NCBI GenBank assembly: GCA_050692985.1
Contig: JBOGVZ010000062.1
Location: forward strand, 1 to 57,272
DNA length: 57,272 nt
Reading direction: 5' to 3'
From: JBOGVZ01 sp050692985
Lineage (GTDB): Bacteria > Actinomycetota > UBA4738 > CALAEC01
A program made the translations under genes and the position numbers. This document shows, one piece after another, positions 41,201 to 48,097 of this stretch (position 1 is the stretch's first letter; every line of letters begins with the position of its first letter). The notes beneath the pieces are model-generated. The model did no database searches. It had not been told where the DNA came from and worked only from the letters and a program-made list of their open reading frames with translations.

Positions 41201-42723
41201 CCCTGATCTCTCCTCCGCCCCACCACGACATCTACTCCATCGAGGACCTGGCCCAGCTGATCTTCGATCTCAAGCAGGTGAACCCGGAGGCGGACGTCTC
41301 GGTGAAGCTGGTGTCCACCGTCGGCGTGGGCACGATCGCCGCGGGCGTGGTGAAGGGGCTGGCCGACGTGGTGCACGTGGCCGGGGCCGATGGGGGGACG
41401 GGGGCCAGCCCGCTGTCGTCGATCAAGAACGCCGGGCTGCCGTGGGAGGTCGGCCTGGCCGAGACCCGCCGGGCCCTGGCGGAGAACGGCCTGCGGTCGA
41501 GGGCCCGGATCCGCGTGGACGGGGGGTTCAAGACCGGCCGGGACGTGGTGCTGGCCGCGCTGCTCGGCGCGGACGAGTTCTCGTTCGGCACGGCCGCCCT
41601 GATGGCCGAGGGCTGCATCATGGTGCGGACCTGCCACCGGGACACCTGCCCGGTGGGGATCGCCTCACAACGGCCGGAGCTGCGGGCGAAGTTCGCCGGG
41701 ACGCCGGGGATGGTGGCCGAGTACCTGCTCCACGTGGCCGAGGAGGCCCGGCGGACCCTGGCGTCCCTCGGCCTGCGGAGCGTGGACGAGGCCGTGGGGC
41801 GCGTGGACCTGCTTCGGCGCCTGTGGACCGGGGGCCGGGCGGACCGGCTCGATCTCGAGCCCCTGGTGGCGGGGCCGGGCGGAGCGGTCCGGTTCGAGGG
41901 CCCCGTGGCCCTCCAGCGGCCCAGGTCCGAGCTGGGAGACCGCCTCCACGACGATGGGTTCCCGGCGATCGCCGAGGGCCGCATCGAGGAGCTGGCCTAC
42001 CGCATCGGCAACGGCGACCGGGCCGTGGGGGCCCGGGTGGGCGGTGCCGTGGCCCGGGCCTTCGGCATCGCCCGTCCTCCCGGCCGGGTCCGGGCCCGGT
42101 TCGTCGGCCAGGCCGGCCAGTCGTTCGGGGCCTTCCTGGCGAATGGGCTCGAGCTGGATCTCAGCGGCGAAGCCAACGACTACGTGGGCAAGGGCATGGC
42201 CGGGGGCCGCATCGTGATCCGCCCCCCGGCCGACGACGCCGGCGACCCGGTCCTGGCTGGGAACACCGTCCTGTACGGGGCCACCGGGGGCCAGCTGTTC
42301 TGCGCGGGAGCCGCCGGCGAGCGGTTCGCCGTCCGCAACAGCGGCGCGGTGGCGGTGGTGGAGGGGGTCGGCGACCACGCCTGCGAGTACATGACCGGAG
42401 GGGCCGTGGTGGTGCTGGGCCCGGTGGGCCACAACCTGGGCGCCGGGATGTCGGGCGGCGAGGCCTACGTCTTCGACCCGGACGGTCTCCTCCCCCGGCG
42501 GGTCAACCCCCAGCTCCTGGAGCTCCGGGCCCCCACCCCCGGGCAGCTCCCCTCGCTGCGCCGGCTGGTGGAGCGCCACCACCGGGCCACCGGGTCGGCC
42601 CGGGCCAGAGTCATCCTGGAGGACTGGGAGTCCCGGTCGGCGGCCTTCGTGCGGGTGGTGGCCAAGGCCGAGGTGGCCCTGATCGAGGGCGCCCTCGAGG
42701 GCACCGCCCCCGCGGGCGCCTGA
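38239..42723 (+). CDS. gltB: Glutamate synthase, large (alpha) subunit
   Basis: The protein has about 1494 residues and transfers the amide of glutamine to 2-oxoglutarate to make glutamate. The N-terminal glutamine amidotransferase starts with the nucleophile Cys10 (D-A-C-G-I-G-F), so a short propeptide is removed. A central and an FMN-binding barrel follow (G-G-T-G-A-S-P-L-S-S-I-K-N, K-P-G-E-G-G-Q-L-P-G). The 3Fe-4S cysteines are in C-I-M-V-R-T-C-H-R-D-T-C-P-V-G, and a C-terminal GXGXG beta-helix ends the protein. The start at 38239 is chosen for its GGAGG site; an in-frame ATG at 38182 would put the leader hairpin inside the coding region. The small subunit gene gltD does not follow. Confidence 0.96.
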   Translation: MDPRTERDACGIGFVADTGGRPSRTVLDAALEALRRVRHRGAVAADHRTGDGAGILAPLPRPFLAWVASDLGLPHPPSALGVAMAFLDGRPGAGGERSRGAARRAVEEAGGAEGVEVAAWRPVPVVPAALGDAARSTAPRIEQALLVRSHGDDEEEAERRAFRVRRRAERSARDTGAGLYLASCSFRVVTYKALCAADQLAAFYEDLRDPDFAVPFAVFHQRYSTNTVPTWERAQPFRVLCHNGEINTIAGNVRHMRAREADLGAAALGGGGLLRPVIDEDGSDSAMLDNALELLVRGGRDVRHALAMLVPEAWEGADDLHPAVRDFYRYHACLVEPWDGPAGLVFTDGVRVGAALDRNGLRPLRFAVSEDGLVACASEAGAVDLAGRGAIRRGKLGPGQMLCVGPEGLQVDGEIKRALGSRRPYGRWLADGLCPVDADAPRVDVPGDLTARQVTFGFTKEEVTVVLRPMAAEGKEPTSSMGDDTQVAPLSERPRPVTNFLKQRFAQVTNPPIDHLRERRVMSLRVLLGPRSPLLEERPGAAALAELPTWVLFPRALEELAEGPFPMGRLDATFEADGGPGGLEAACRRLGREAVDATEAGAGIVVVSDRAVGAARAPVPSVLAVGAVHQALLRAGLRTAAGVVADAGDVRDGHDAACLLAFGAEAVCPRTALEAIAALCRDGRMGRGAPSATQAGERFRTALEDGVLKIMSKMGIATVSAYCGAQVFEALGLAPEVVDRCLGGIPSPLGGLGFREIEEDVLRRHAEGYLKGRPLENPGFIKHRAGGEYHANNPEVVEALQATTGVPRRGEGTVTELTDEMREAHALQRSVRGGGYEAYQRFAELVAARPPTSPRDLLEPVPAGPPVPLEEVEPAEAITRRFSTGAMSHGALSAEAHETLSVALRLVGGKANTGEGGEDRGRYRDERNSGIKQVASGRFGVTPEYLAFAQELQIKMAQGSKPGEGGQLPGTKVTEEIARLRHTPPGVALISPPPHHDIYSIEDLAQLIFDLKQVNPEADVSVKLVSTVGVGTIAAGVVKGLADVVHVAGADGGTGASPLSSIKNAGLPWEVGLAETRRALAENGLRSRARIRVDGGFKTGRDVVLAALLGADEFSFGTAALMAEGCIMVRTCHRDTCPVGIASQRPELRAKFAGTPGMVAEYLLHVAEEARRTLASLGLRSVDEAVGRVDLLRRLWTGGRADRLDLEPLVAGPGGAVRFEGPVALQRPRSELGDRLHDDGFPAIAEGRIEELAYRIGNGDRAVGARVGGAVARAFGIARPPGRVRARFVGQAGQSFGAFLANGLELDLSGEANDYVGKGMAGGRIVIRPPADDAGDPVLAGNTVLYGATGGQLFCAGAAGERFAVRNSGAVAVVEGVGDHACEYMTGGAVVVLGPVGHNLGAGMSGGEAYVFDPDGLLPRRVNPQLLELRAPTPGQLPSLRRLVERHHRATGSARARVILEDWESRSAAFVRVVAKAEVALIEGALEGTAPAGA

Positions 42724-42742
42724 GCCGACGGAGTGCGGCCGG

Positions 42743-42748
42743 TAGACT
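42743..42748 (+). promoter_or_regulatory. -10 box of the thioesterase gene, leaderless start
   Basis: TAGACT is followed by exactly 7 nt and the ATG at 42756. The spacing is the classic leaderless arrangement of actinobacteria. Confidence 0.5.
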
Positions 42749-42755
42749 GCCGCGG

Positions 42756-43196
42756 ATGAGCGAGGAGAATCCCCTCCCCGAGGGAACCACCCTGGAAGGG
42801 GCCCTGCGGATGGCCACGGAAGCCACGGCGGGGACGATGATGGCCAGGCTGGGCATCGAGTGGCTCGACATGGGGACGGCCCGGGTGGTGGCTCGGATGC
42901 CCGTGGAGGGCAACACTCAGGTCTACGGGCAGCTCCACGGCGGAGCCACCGCCGCCCTGTGCGAGAGCGTGGGGTCGATCGGGACCGCCGTGGCGGTCGG
43001 CCTGGAGAGGCGGGTGGTGGGGATCCAGCTCGCGGTCAACCACCTGAAGGCCGTCACCGGTGGCCACATCACCGCGACCGGCGTCCCGCTCCACGTCGGA
43101 CGCCACACCGCCGTGTGGGACATGCGGGTGGAGGACGACGAGGGCCGGCTGGTGGCCGTGTGCCGCCTCACCCTGGCGATCCGCGACAACGCCTGA
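42756..43196 (+). CDS. PaaI-type hotdog-fold thioesterase
   Basis: This 146-residue protein has the hotdog signature N-T-Q-V-Y-G-Q-L-H-G-G-A-T-A-A-L-C-E-S-V-G, with H-G-G and the acidic residue in C-E-S as in PaaI-type acyl-CoA thioesterases. The second half has the strand pattern G-H-I-T-A-T-G and H-V-G-R-H-T-A-V-W. It probably hydrolyses an aromatic or other acyl-CoA in the cytosol. It stands alone: its own -10 box lies 33 nt after gltB, and a non-coding gap follows. Confidence 0.88.
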   Translation: MSEENPLPEGTTLEGALRMATEATAGTMMARLGIEWLDMGTARVVARMPVEGNTQVYGQLHGGATAALCESVGSIGTAVAVGLERRVVGIQLAVNHLKAVTGGHITATGVPLHVGRHTAVWDMRVEDDEGRLVAVCRLTLAIRDNA

Positions 43197-43349
43197 TCGG
43201 CACCGTGCATGAGCCCGGGCGCGGTCCTTGGGGGGAGGGGTTTTGTCACTCGAATCTTGGCGGGGTGAGCGAAATTTGTGCGCGCCGGACGTCCGCCGCT
43301 ACCTGCGACGATGGCCCAGAGGCGTTGCGGCGCAACACGTCTGTCGACG
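43197..43349. other. Upstream half of the 448-nt gap between convergent genes
   Basis: I find no coding sequence on either strand that looks real. The stretch includes a G-rich run ending in GGGGTTTTGTC (about 43230-43247) and a small inverted repeat GTTGCG/CGCAAC near 43324-43336. It precedes a strong promoter and an RNA-like segment. Confidence 0.5.
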
Positions 43350-43378
43350 TTGACACGTGCCGGGTCGGCTGCTAGTTT
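43350..43378 (+). promoter_or_regulatory. Consensus promoter of a putative non-coding RNA
   Basis: TTGACA (43350-43355), a 17-nt spacer and TAGTTT (43373-43378) make the strongest sigma-70-type promoter in the window. It is in a gap between converging genes and points at no coding gene on its strand. The predicted start (about 43385) coincides with the first paired base of a long helix. Confidence 0.7.
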
Positions 43379-43384
43379 TCCATC

Positions 43385-43617
43385 CGGTCCCGAGCGGCCG
43401 TAGGGACCGGAAGGGTTGCCGGAAGGGCTCGGAGGTTCGAGCCGGTGCCCTGGGAGCTTCGGCTCCCGGCGGCGGCGGCACCGGATCTGCGGCCCGGAGG
43501 GTGCCCGGCCGGAACCGAAGTCGCTCGGGACCAATCGTAGGCGGGCTCGAGAAGCCGAGTAGACAACGCTCACGTATGGGGAAGGCGTGAGCGGCTCCAA
43601 AGGCCTCTCGAGCCCGT
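43385..43617 (+). ncRNA. Candidate structured non-coding RNA, family not recognised
   Basis: About 230 nt fold into two closed domains. Domain 1 is closed by an 11-bp helix, GGTCCCGAGCG (43386-43396) with CGCTCGGGACC (43522-43532). Inside are hairpins 43426-43431/43438-43443 and 43444-43449/43477-43482, the latter capped by GGGAGC-TTCG-GCTCCC (43452-43467, a UUCG tetraloop). Domain 2 is closed by CGGGCTCGAGA (43542-43552) with TCTCGAGCCCG (43606-43616) and contains CGCTCACG/CGTGAGCG (43567-43574/43586-43593). Bases 43384-43391 can instead pair with 43403-43410, an alternative fold. I do not see the conserved cores of RNase P RNA, tmRNA or SRP RNA. The 3' end is unclear because no U-tract follows. 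Confidence 0.55.
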
Positions 43618-43644
43618 CGTACGTTCCGCAGCCGCCCCTCCCGC

Positions 43645-44022
43645 TCAGGCCACGATGACCAGCACCCCGGTCATCCCCCGGTCCCGGTGGAACTTGCACA
43701 CGAACGGGTACCGGCCCGGCTCGGGGAGCACGTCCGAGATTGGGGCGATCCGCAGGCGCTTCCCGGGGCGAACGTTACGGTCGAAGTCCAGGCCGAGGAA
43801 CGTGACGTTATGGACGTTGGAGGTCTGGTTCGAGATCTCCACCACCAGGTCCCCGGCGATCGGCTTTGAGGGGTGGGCGTCGTGGAAGTGGTAATCGACG
43901 GCCACCACGACGTAGGGTCCCCCGTCGTCGGGCGTCTCCCCGGGTCCCGGGTCCGGATCACCCCCACAGGCCGTGACCGCGAAGGCCAGCGCCAGCGCCA
44001 CCGCCGACCGCGATCGCATCAC
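43645..44022 (-). CDS. Small cupredoxin lipoprotein
   Basis: This 125-residue lipoprotein has lipobox V-T-A-C (Cys19), a Pro/Gly/Asp linker and a single type-1 copper domain. The four ligands are His71 (N-V-H-N-V), Cys109, His112 (C-K-F-H) and Met117 (G-M-T-G). It would sit on the outer face of the membrane as an electron carrier or copper binder. Its ATG overlaps the stop of the amino-acid ABC ATPase gene (ATGA), an odd operon partner. It resembles the cupredoxin domain of the lipoprotein at 17699-19234. Confidence 0.88.
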   Translation of the reverse strand: MMRSRSAVALALAFAVTACGGDPDPGPGETPDDGGPYVVVAVDYHFHDAHPSKPIAGDLVVEISNQTSNVHNVTFLGLDFDRNVRPGKRLRIAPISDVLPEPGRYPFVCKFHRDRGMTGVLVIVA

Positions 44023-44762
44023 AGGATGCGGCTGAAGAACTGTTCGACCCGGTCGTGGCGGGGGTTGCTGAACATCTCGCGGGGCGTCCCCTCCTCCAGA
44101 ATGGTGCCCTCGTCCATGAAGATCATCCGGCTGCCGACCTCCCGGGCGAATCCCATCTCGTGGGTGACCACCACCATGGTCATCCCCTCTTCGGCCAGTC
44201 GCTTCATGACGTCGAGAACCTCCTGGATCAGCTCGGGATCAAGGGCCGAGGTGACCTCGTCGAACAGCATCAGCTTGGGCCGCATGGCCAGGGCTCGGGC
44301 GATGGCCACCCGCTGCTGCTGGCCCCCGGACAGCCGGCCCGGATACTCGTCGGCCTTATGCTCCAGGCCCACGTGCTCGAGCTCCTGCATGGCACGGTCT
44401 CGGGCTTTTTTGCCGTGGACGTCCAAGACCTTCTCCAGGGCCACCGTGATGTTCTGAAGGGCGGTCTTGTGGGGGAACAGGTTAAAGGCCTGGAACACGA
44501 TGCCCATGCGGGCCCGGACCTTGTTCAGATTCGTGCGGATGTCCGTGAGCTCGATGTCCTCGAACCACACCTTCCCCGACGTCGGTTCCTCCAGCAGGTT
44601 CATGGTCCGGAGCAGGGTGGACTTCCCGGAGCCGGACGGCCCGATCACCACCACGACCTCCTTCGGCTCCACGCGAAGGTCGATGCCCTTGAGGACGTGG
44701 AGCTTGCCGAACCACTTGTGGACCTCTTCCAGCCGGATCAGCCCCCCGTCCTGGGCGCTCAC
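44019..44762 (-). CDS. Polar amino-acid ABC transporter ATP-binding protein (GlnQ type)
   Basis: This 247-residue ABC ATPase has Walker A G-P-S-G-S-G-K-S-T, Q-loop MGIVFQAFNLFPH, signature L-S-G-G-Q-Q-Q-R-V-A-I-A-R-A-L, Walker B LMLFDEVTSALDPE and switch V-T-H-E-M-G-F. The F-N-L-F-P-H and T-H-E-M-G-F-A-R-E-V blocks are typical of the glutamine/histidine (PAAT) family. It powers uptake from the cytoplasmic face. Both ends overlap neighbours: the permease gene upstream and the cupredoxin gene downstream. Confidence 0.95.
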   Translation of the reverse strand: MSAQDGGLIRLEEVHKWFGKLHVLKGIDLRVEPKEVVVVIGPSGSGKSTLLRTMNLLEEPTSGKVWFEDIELTDIRTNLNKVRARMGIVFQAFNLFPHKTALQNITVALEKVLDVHGKKARDRAMQELEHVGLEHKADEYPGRLSGGQQQRVAIARALAMRPKLMLFDEVTSALDPELIQEVLDVMKRLAEEGMTMVVVTHEMGFAREVGSRMIFMDEGTILEEGTPREMFSNPRHDRVEQFFSRIL

Positions 44763-45832
44763 CCCGTCACCCCCACCAGCCCGCTGTGCAGGCGCCGCTC
44801 GATCATGTTCACCAGGCGGATCAGCGGCAGGGTGACGGCCAGGTACCCGGCCGCTGCCGCCACGAAGAACGTGGCGTTGGCGGTGTCGGAGTACCCCGCT
44901 CTGGCTTGGGTGAACAGCTCCAGTTGTGACGGGAGGAGGCCCAGGACGACCACCAGGGACGTGTCCTTGATCAGGATCACGAACTCGTTCATCAGCGGGG
45001 GGATGACCCGGCGGACGGCCTGAGGGACGATCGAGTAGCGCATGGCCTGCATGTACGACATCCCCAGCGAACGGGCCGCCTCCATCTGCCCGCGCTCGAT
45101 GGATTGGATGCCCGCCCGGAACACCTCGGCGGCGTAGGCTCCCGTGTTCACTGCGAACACCAAGATGGCCGCCAAGTACGCCGAGATGCGGATCTGGAAC
45201 CCGAACAGGAACACGAAGTAGCCGATCTGGAGCTGCCAGATCAGAGGGGTGCCCCTAAAGAAGTTGATGTACGCGCGGGCCGGCGCGCGCACGGTCCTCC
45301 GGTCGGAGATCACGAGCAGGGCCAGGATGAGGCCCAGGACGATCCCCCCCGCCTCGCCGACGAACGCCAGTACCACAGTGTTCTTGGCGGCGTTGAGGAA
45401 CGATGTCCCGTAGCCTCGAAGCGCCTGGAAATCGAGGAAGTGGAACGTGAACCGCTCTGGGTTGCCCGCCCGGAACAGCATGAACACGCCTCCCAGGGCC
45501 AGCGCCTGGATTCCCAGCACGGCCCCCGCGATCATCTGCTCCCGGCTGCGCTTCGTGGGCATGCGCTTGTACGTGGCGAAGCCGATGAGGGCACTGGTGG
45601 CTCCCAGGCCCATGGCGGTCGATACCAGGATCGCCATGCTGGGGGACTCGATCGCCGCTGCCACTCGCTCGAAGGGCGTCCATCCCGAAGCCGTCACGAG
45701 CAGGAGGCCGCCGATGATCAGCAGGCCGATGGCCAGCGCTCCCAGGGTGAGGTTCAGGGCCGCCCACGGGACCTCGACACCCTGGCGGAGCCATGGACCG
45801 AAGCGAGTTCCCCTCTCCTCAGCAATCTGCAT
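44759..45832 (-). CDS. Polar amino-acid ABC transporter permease with N-terminal extension
   Basis: This protein has 357 residues. The C-terminal 230 are a GlnP/HisM permease: N-F-F-R-G-T-P-L-I-W-Q, the EAA loop E-A-A-R-S-L-G-M-S-Y, and P-L-M-N-E-F-V-I-L-I-K-D-T-S-L. The first 120 or so residues are extra: a short cytoplasmic start, then three hydrophobic segments (about 25-50, 65-88 and 100-120), roughly double the usual lead-in. As the only permease gene of the operon, it probably works as a homodimer. A 12-bp hairpin lies between it and the binding-protein gene. Confidence 0.9.
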   Translation of the reverse strand: MQIAEERGTRFGPWLRQGVEVPWAALNLTLGALAIGLLIIGGLLLVTASGWTPFERVAAAIESPSMAILVSTAMGLGATSALIGFATYKRMPTKRSREQMIAGAVLGIQALALGGVFMLFRAGNPERFTFHFLDFQALRGYGTSFLNAAKNTVVLAFVGEAGGIVLGLILALLVISDRRTVRAPARAYINFFRGTPLIWQLQIGYFVFLFGFQIRISAYLAAILVFAVNTGAYAAEVFRAGIQSIERGQMEAARSLGMSYMQAMRYSIVPQAVRRVIPPLMNEFVILIKDTSLVVVLGLLPSQLELFTQARAGYSDTANATFFVAAAAGYLAVTLPLIRLVNMIERRLHSGLVGVTG

Positions 45833-45855
45833 CGTCCACTCCTTCCGAGATGCGA

Positions 45856-45888
45856 AGGGCCCGCGCCCGGGATCCCGGCGCGGGCCCT
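45856..45888 (-). terminator. Hairpin between binding-protein and permease genes (amino-acid operon)
   Basis: A 12-bp perfect stem pairs 45856-45867 with 45877-45888 (core GGGCCCGCGCC/GGCGCGGGCCC). The 9-nt loop can itself close. It lies 17 nt after the binding-protein stop. No U-tract follows, so it is probably a partial terminator or 3' stabiliser. Confidence 0.6.
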
Positions 45889-45904
45889 CTCGCCCTTTCC
45901 TCGC

Positions 45905-46750
45905 CTAGGCCGCCTGGAACTCCGGCGGGACCTCAGCACCCGGGAAGTACTTGGCGAAGATCTCCTCGTAGGTCCCCTCGTCGATGATCTCTTGGAGCGC
46001 CTGGTTCACGGCCTCCACGAGCTCGGGGTTGTCCTGGGAGAAGGCGAACGCGTACTTCTCGTCGGTGTCGATGGCCTCGACGAGCTCCAGCGACGGAAGA
46101 TCGGTGATGATCTCCGCCGAGGACTGCTCGTCGTTGACCACGGCTGTGATCGCTCCCGCCTCCAGGTCCCGGAACGCGTCGGGGGCGGCCTGGAACGTCT
46201 TGAACTGGACGCCCTGGTCCGCCAGGTTCTCCTCCGCCCAGGCCTTTCCGGTGGTCCCCCGCTGGACCCCGACCACGTCTCCGTCACCGAGGTCGTCGGT
46301 CGAGGCGATGTCCGGGGTCTCGGTGGTGTTGACGGTCAGCGACTGCCGGGAATTGAAGTAGAAGTCGGAGAAGGCCACGCGCGTGGCCCGCTCCTCGCCA
46401 GTCTCCCCGGTCGCGGTGATGGCCGCCGCCCCCATGTCGAACTGACCTCCGGCCGCCGCGGTGAAGATGGTGTCGAAGTCGATCCGGAGCCATTCGACCT
46501 CCAGGCCGAGCTTTCCAGCGATCGCCTCGGTCAGGTCGACGTCGAACCCGGTCTCCACCCCGTCCTCCACCGATTCGAACGGCGGAAAGTCGAGACAGGA
46601 CGCCACGATGAGTACCCCGTCCTGGATGGTCTCGAGCTGGGGAGCCCCAGGGCTCTCCCCATCCGTGGTGGTTTCCTGGCCACACGCGGCGGCCAGCATC
46701 ACCGCCGCCACCGCCGGTCCCAGGACCCGCACCAGCGTACGCACTCTCAC
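45905..46750 (-). CDS. Polar amino-acid ABC transporter substrate-binding protein, lipoprotein
   Basis: This 281-residue lipoprotein (A-A-A-C, Cys23) has the SBP_bac_3 fold: L-I-V-A-S-C-L-D-F-P-P-F-E, G-F-D-V-D-L-T-E-A-I-A, then W-L-R-I-D-F-D-T-I-F. The usual amino-acid-binding Arg is suggested in E-R-A-T-R-V-A-F-S. The ligand is not evident; adjacency to the aconitase-X operon suggests a proline-like or modified amino acid. The GTG at 46750 has GGGAGGGGATC upstream. It is divergent from the acnX gene, with overlapping promoters. Confidence 0.93.
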   Translation of the reverse strand: MRVRTLVRVLGPAVAAVMLAAACGQETTTDGESPGAPQLETIQDGVLIVASCLDFPPFESVEDGVETGFDVDLTEAIAGKLGLEVEWLRIDFDTIFTAAAGGQFDMGAAAITATGETGEERATRVAFSDFYFNSRQSLTVNTTETPDIASTDDLGDGDVVGVQRGTTGKAWAEENLADQGVQFKTFQAAPDAFRDLEAGAITAVVNDEQSSAEIITDLPSLELVEAIDTDEKYAFAFSQDNPELVEAVNQALQEIIDEGTYEEIFAKYFPGAEVPPEFQAA

Positions 46751-46815
46751 GATCCCCTCCCTTCGTGATCCGCCACCGGCCCGACGGGCGGTTGTCCGAG
46801 GGTCCGGCTGCCTCA

Positions 46816-46845
46816 ATGCTAGATTGCCGGGGTGCCACATCTCAA
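46816..46845 (-). promoter_or_regulatory. Promoter of the amino-acid ABC operon
   Basis: TTGAGA (46840-46845) and TAGCAT (46816-46821) on the minus strand, spacer 18 nt. The leader would be about 55 nt. The -10 shares TA with the opposing acnX box. Confidence 0.5.
46820..46825 (+). promoter_or_regulatory. -10 box of the aconitase-X operon, leaderless start
   Basis: TAGATT is followed by 6 nt and the GTG at 46832. It overlaps the divergent TAGCAT box, the same layout as at polA and the DtxR gene. Confidence 0.5.
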
Positions 46846-48097
46846 CCTGACAGAGCGGGACGAGGCGCTCCTTTCGGGCAACGCCGGCGACGGGGCGGGC
46901 CTGGCCATGCGCATCGTGGTCCGGATGGCCGAGGTGATGGCCGCCGACCGTCTCCTGGACATCGATGCCGCGCACATCGACGGGTGCCTCTATCACGGCC
47001 CCGCGGGGCTGGAGTTCGCCGAGCGGCTGGTGGAGGGCGACGCCCGGGTGTCCGTTCCCACCACGCTCAACGTGGGCTCGCTGGACCTGCTGCACCCCGA
47101 CCGCTACCGGGGCGATCCCCAGACCGCGGCCATGGCCCGGCGGTTGATGGACGCCTACGTGGCCATGGGGTGCCGGCCCACGTGGACCTGTGCCCCGTAC
47201 CAGCTCCCCCAGGCCCGGCCACCGGCCGGCCGGCACGTGGCGTGGGCAGAGTCGAACGCCATCGTGTTCGCCAACTCCGTCCTGGGGGCGCGCACCGACC
47301 GGTACGGCGACTTCATCGACATCTGCGCCGCGATCACCGGCCGGGTGCCCGAGGCGGGGCTCCACCTCGACCACAACCGCCGGGGGCAGGTCCTGTTCCG
47401 GCTGGAGGGCGTGCCGGACCGGCTCCTGGAGGAAGACGTGCTTTACCCGGTCCTGGGCCACCTGGTGGGGCTGGAGGCCGGGAACCTGGTGCCGGTGCTC
47501 GACGGGCTTCCCCGGGGGGTGAGCGAGGACCGGCTGAAGGCCCTGGGGGCCGCGGCGGCCTCCTCGGGAGCGGTGGGGCTCCTCCATGTGGTCGGGGTCA
47601 CGCCGGAGGCGCCCGGCCTCGAGGCCCTGGGGGGACGGGAGCCGCTCCGGGTGGTCGGGGTCACGTCCGGCCACCTGGCCCGGGCCCGCGACGCCCTGAC
47701 CACGGCCACCGGCGACGCCGTAGGGGCGGTGAGCGTGGGGACCCCCCACTTCTCGGTCTCGGAGTTCGAGCTCCTGACCCCCCTGCTCGGGGAGACCCCT
47801 CCGGCGATCCCCTTCTACGTGAACACCTCTCGACACGTGTTGCGAGAGGTGGAGGCCAGGGGATGGCTGCCCGTGTACGAGCGACCCGAGGTCCGCCTGG
47901 TGACGGACACGTGCACGTACGTGACCCAGATCATGGAACCGCCCACCGGCGCCGCGATGACGAACTCGGCCAAGTGGGCCTACTACGCCCCCGGGAACCT
48001 GGGGATCGAGGTGATCTTCGGCAGCCTGGAGGAATGCGTCCGCTCGGCCGCGAGGGGCCGCCTGTGGCGGGACCCCGACCTGTGGGGCCATGGGTAG
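46832..48097 (+). CDS. Aconitase X, catalytic (large) subunit
   Basis: This 421-residue protein is of the AcnX (DUF521) family, hydro-lyases related to aconitase. Candidate Fe-S ligands are Cys52 (I-D-G-C-L-Y-H-G), Cys114 or Cys120 (T-W-T-C-A-P-Y-Q) and Cys361 (T-D-T-C-T-Y-V). E-S-N-A-I-V-F-A-N-S-V-L-G-A-R-T is a family hallmark. Two-subunit bacterial members act as cis-3-hydroxy-L-proline dehydratase; archaeal ones dehydrate phosphomevalonate. The neighbouring amino-acid transporter favours the hydroxyproline role here. It overlaps the small-subunit gene by 8 nt. Confidence 0.93.
   Translation: MPHLNLTERDEALLSGNAGDGAGLAMRIVVRMAEVMAADRLLDIDAAHIDGCLYHGPAGLEFAERLVEGDARVSVPTTLNVGSLDLLHPDRYRGDPQTAAMARRLMDAYVAMGCRPTWTCAPYQLPQARPPAGRHVAWAESNAIVFANSVLGARTDRYGDFIDICAAITGRVPEAGLHLDHNRRGQVLFRLEGVPDRLLEEDVLYPVLGHLVGLEAGNLVPVLDGLPRGVSEDRLKALGAAAASSGAVGLLHVVGVTPEAPGLEALGGREPLRVVGVTSGHLARARDALTTATGDAVGAVSVGTPHFSVSEFELLTPLLGETPPAIPFYVNTSRHVLREVEARGWLPVYERPEVRLVTDTCTYVTQIMEPPTGAAMTNSAKWAYYAPGNLGIEVIFGSLEECVRSAARGRLWRDPDLWGHG

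Noticed and set aside
43357..43590. A 77-codon frame across the RNA candidate
   Set aside because: It has no ribosome site, reads as Gly/Arg-rich filler, and would start inside the promoter region before the predicted +1.
43385..43617. RNA candidate as RNase P RNA, tmRNA, SRP RNA or 6S RNA
   Set aside because: I looked for the GAGGAAAGTC and ACAGAA blocks of RNase P, a tag frame and tRNA-like end of tmRNA, the GGAAGCAGC loop of SRP RNA and the long single hairpin of 6S RNA. None fits, although I could not run a covariance search.
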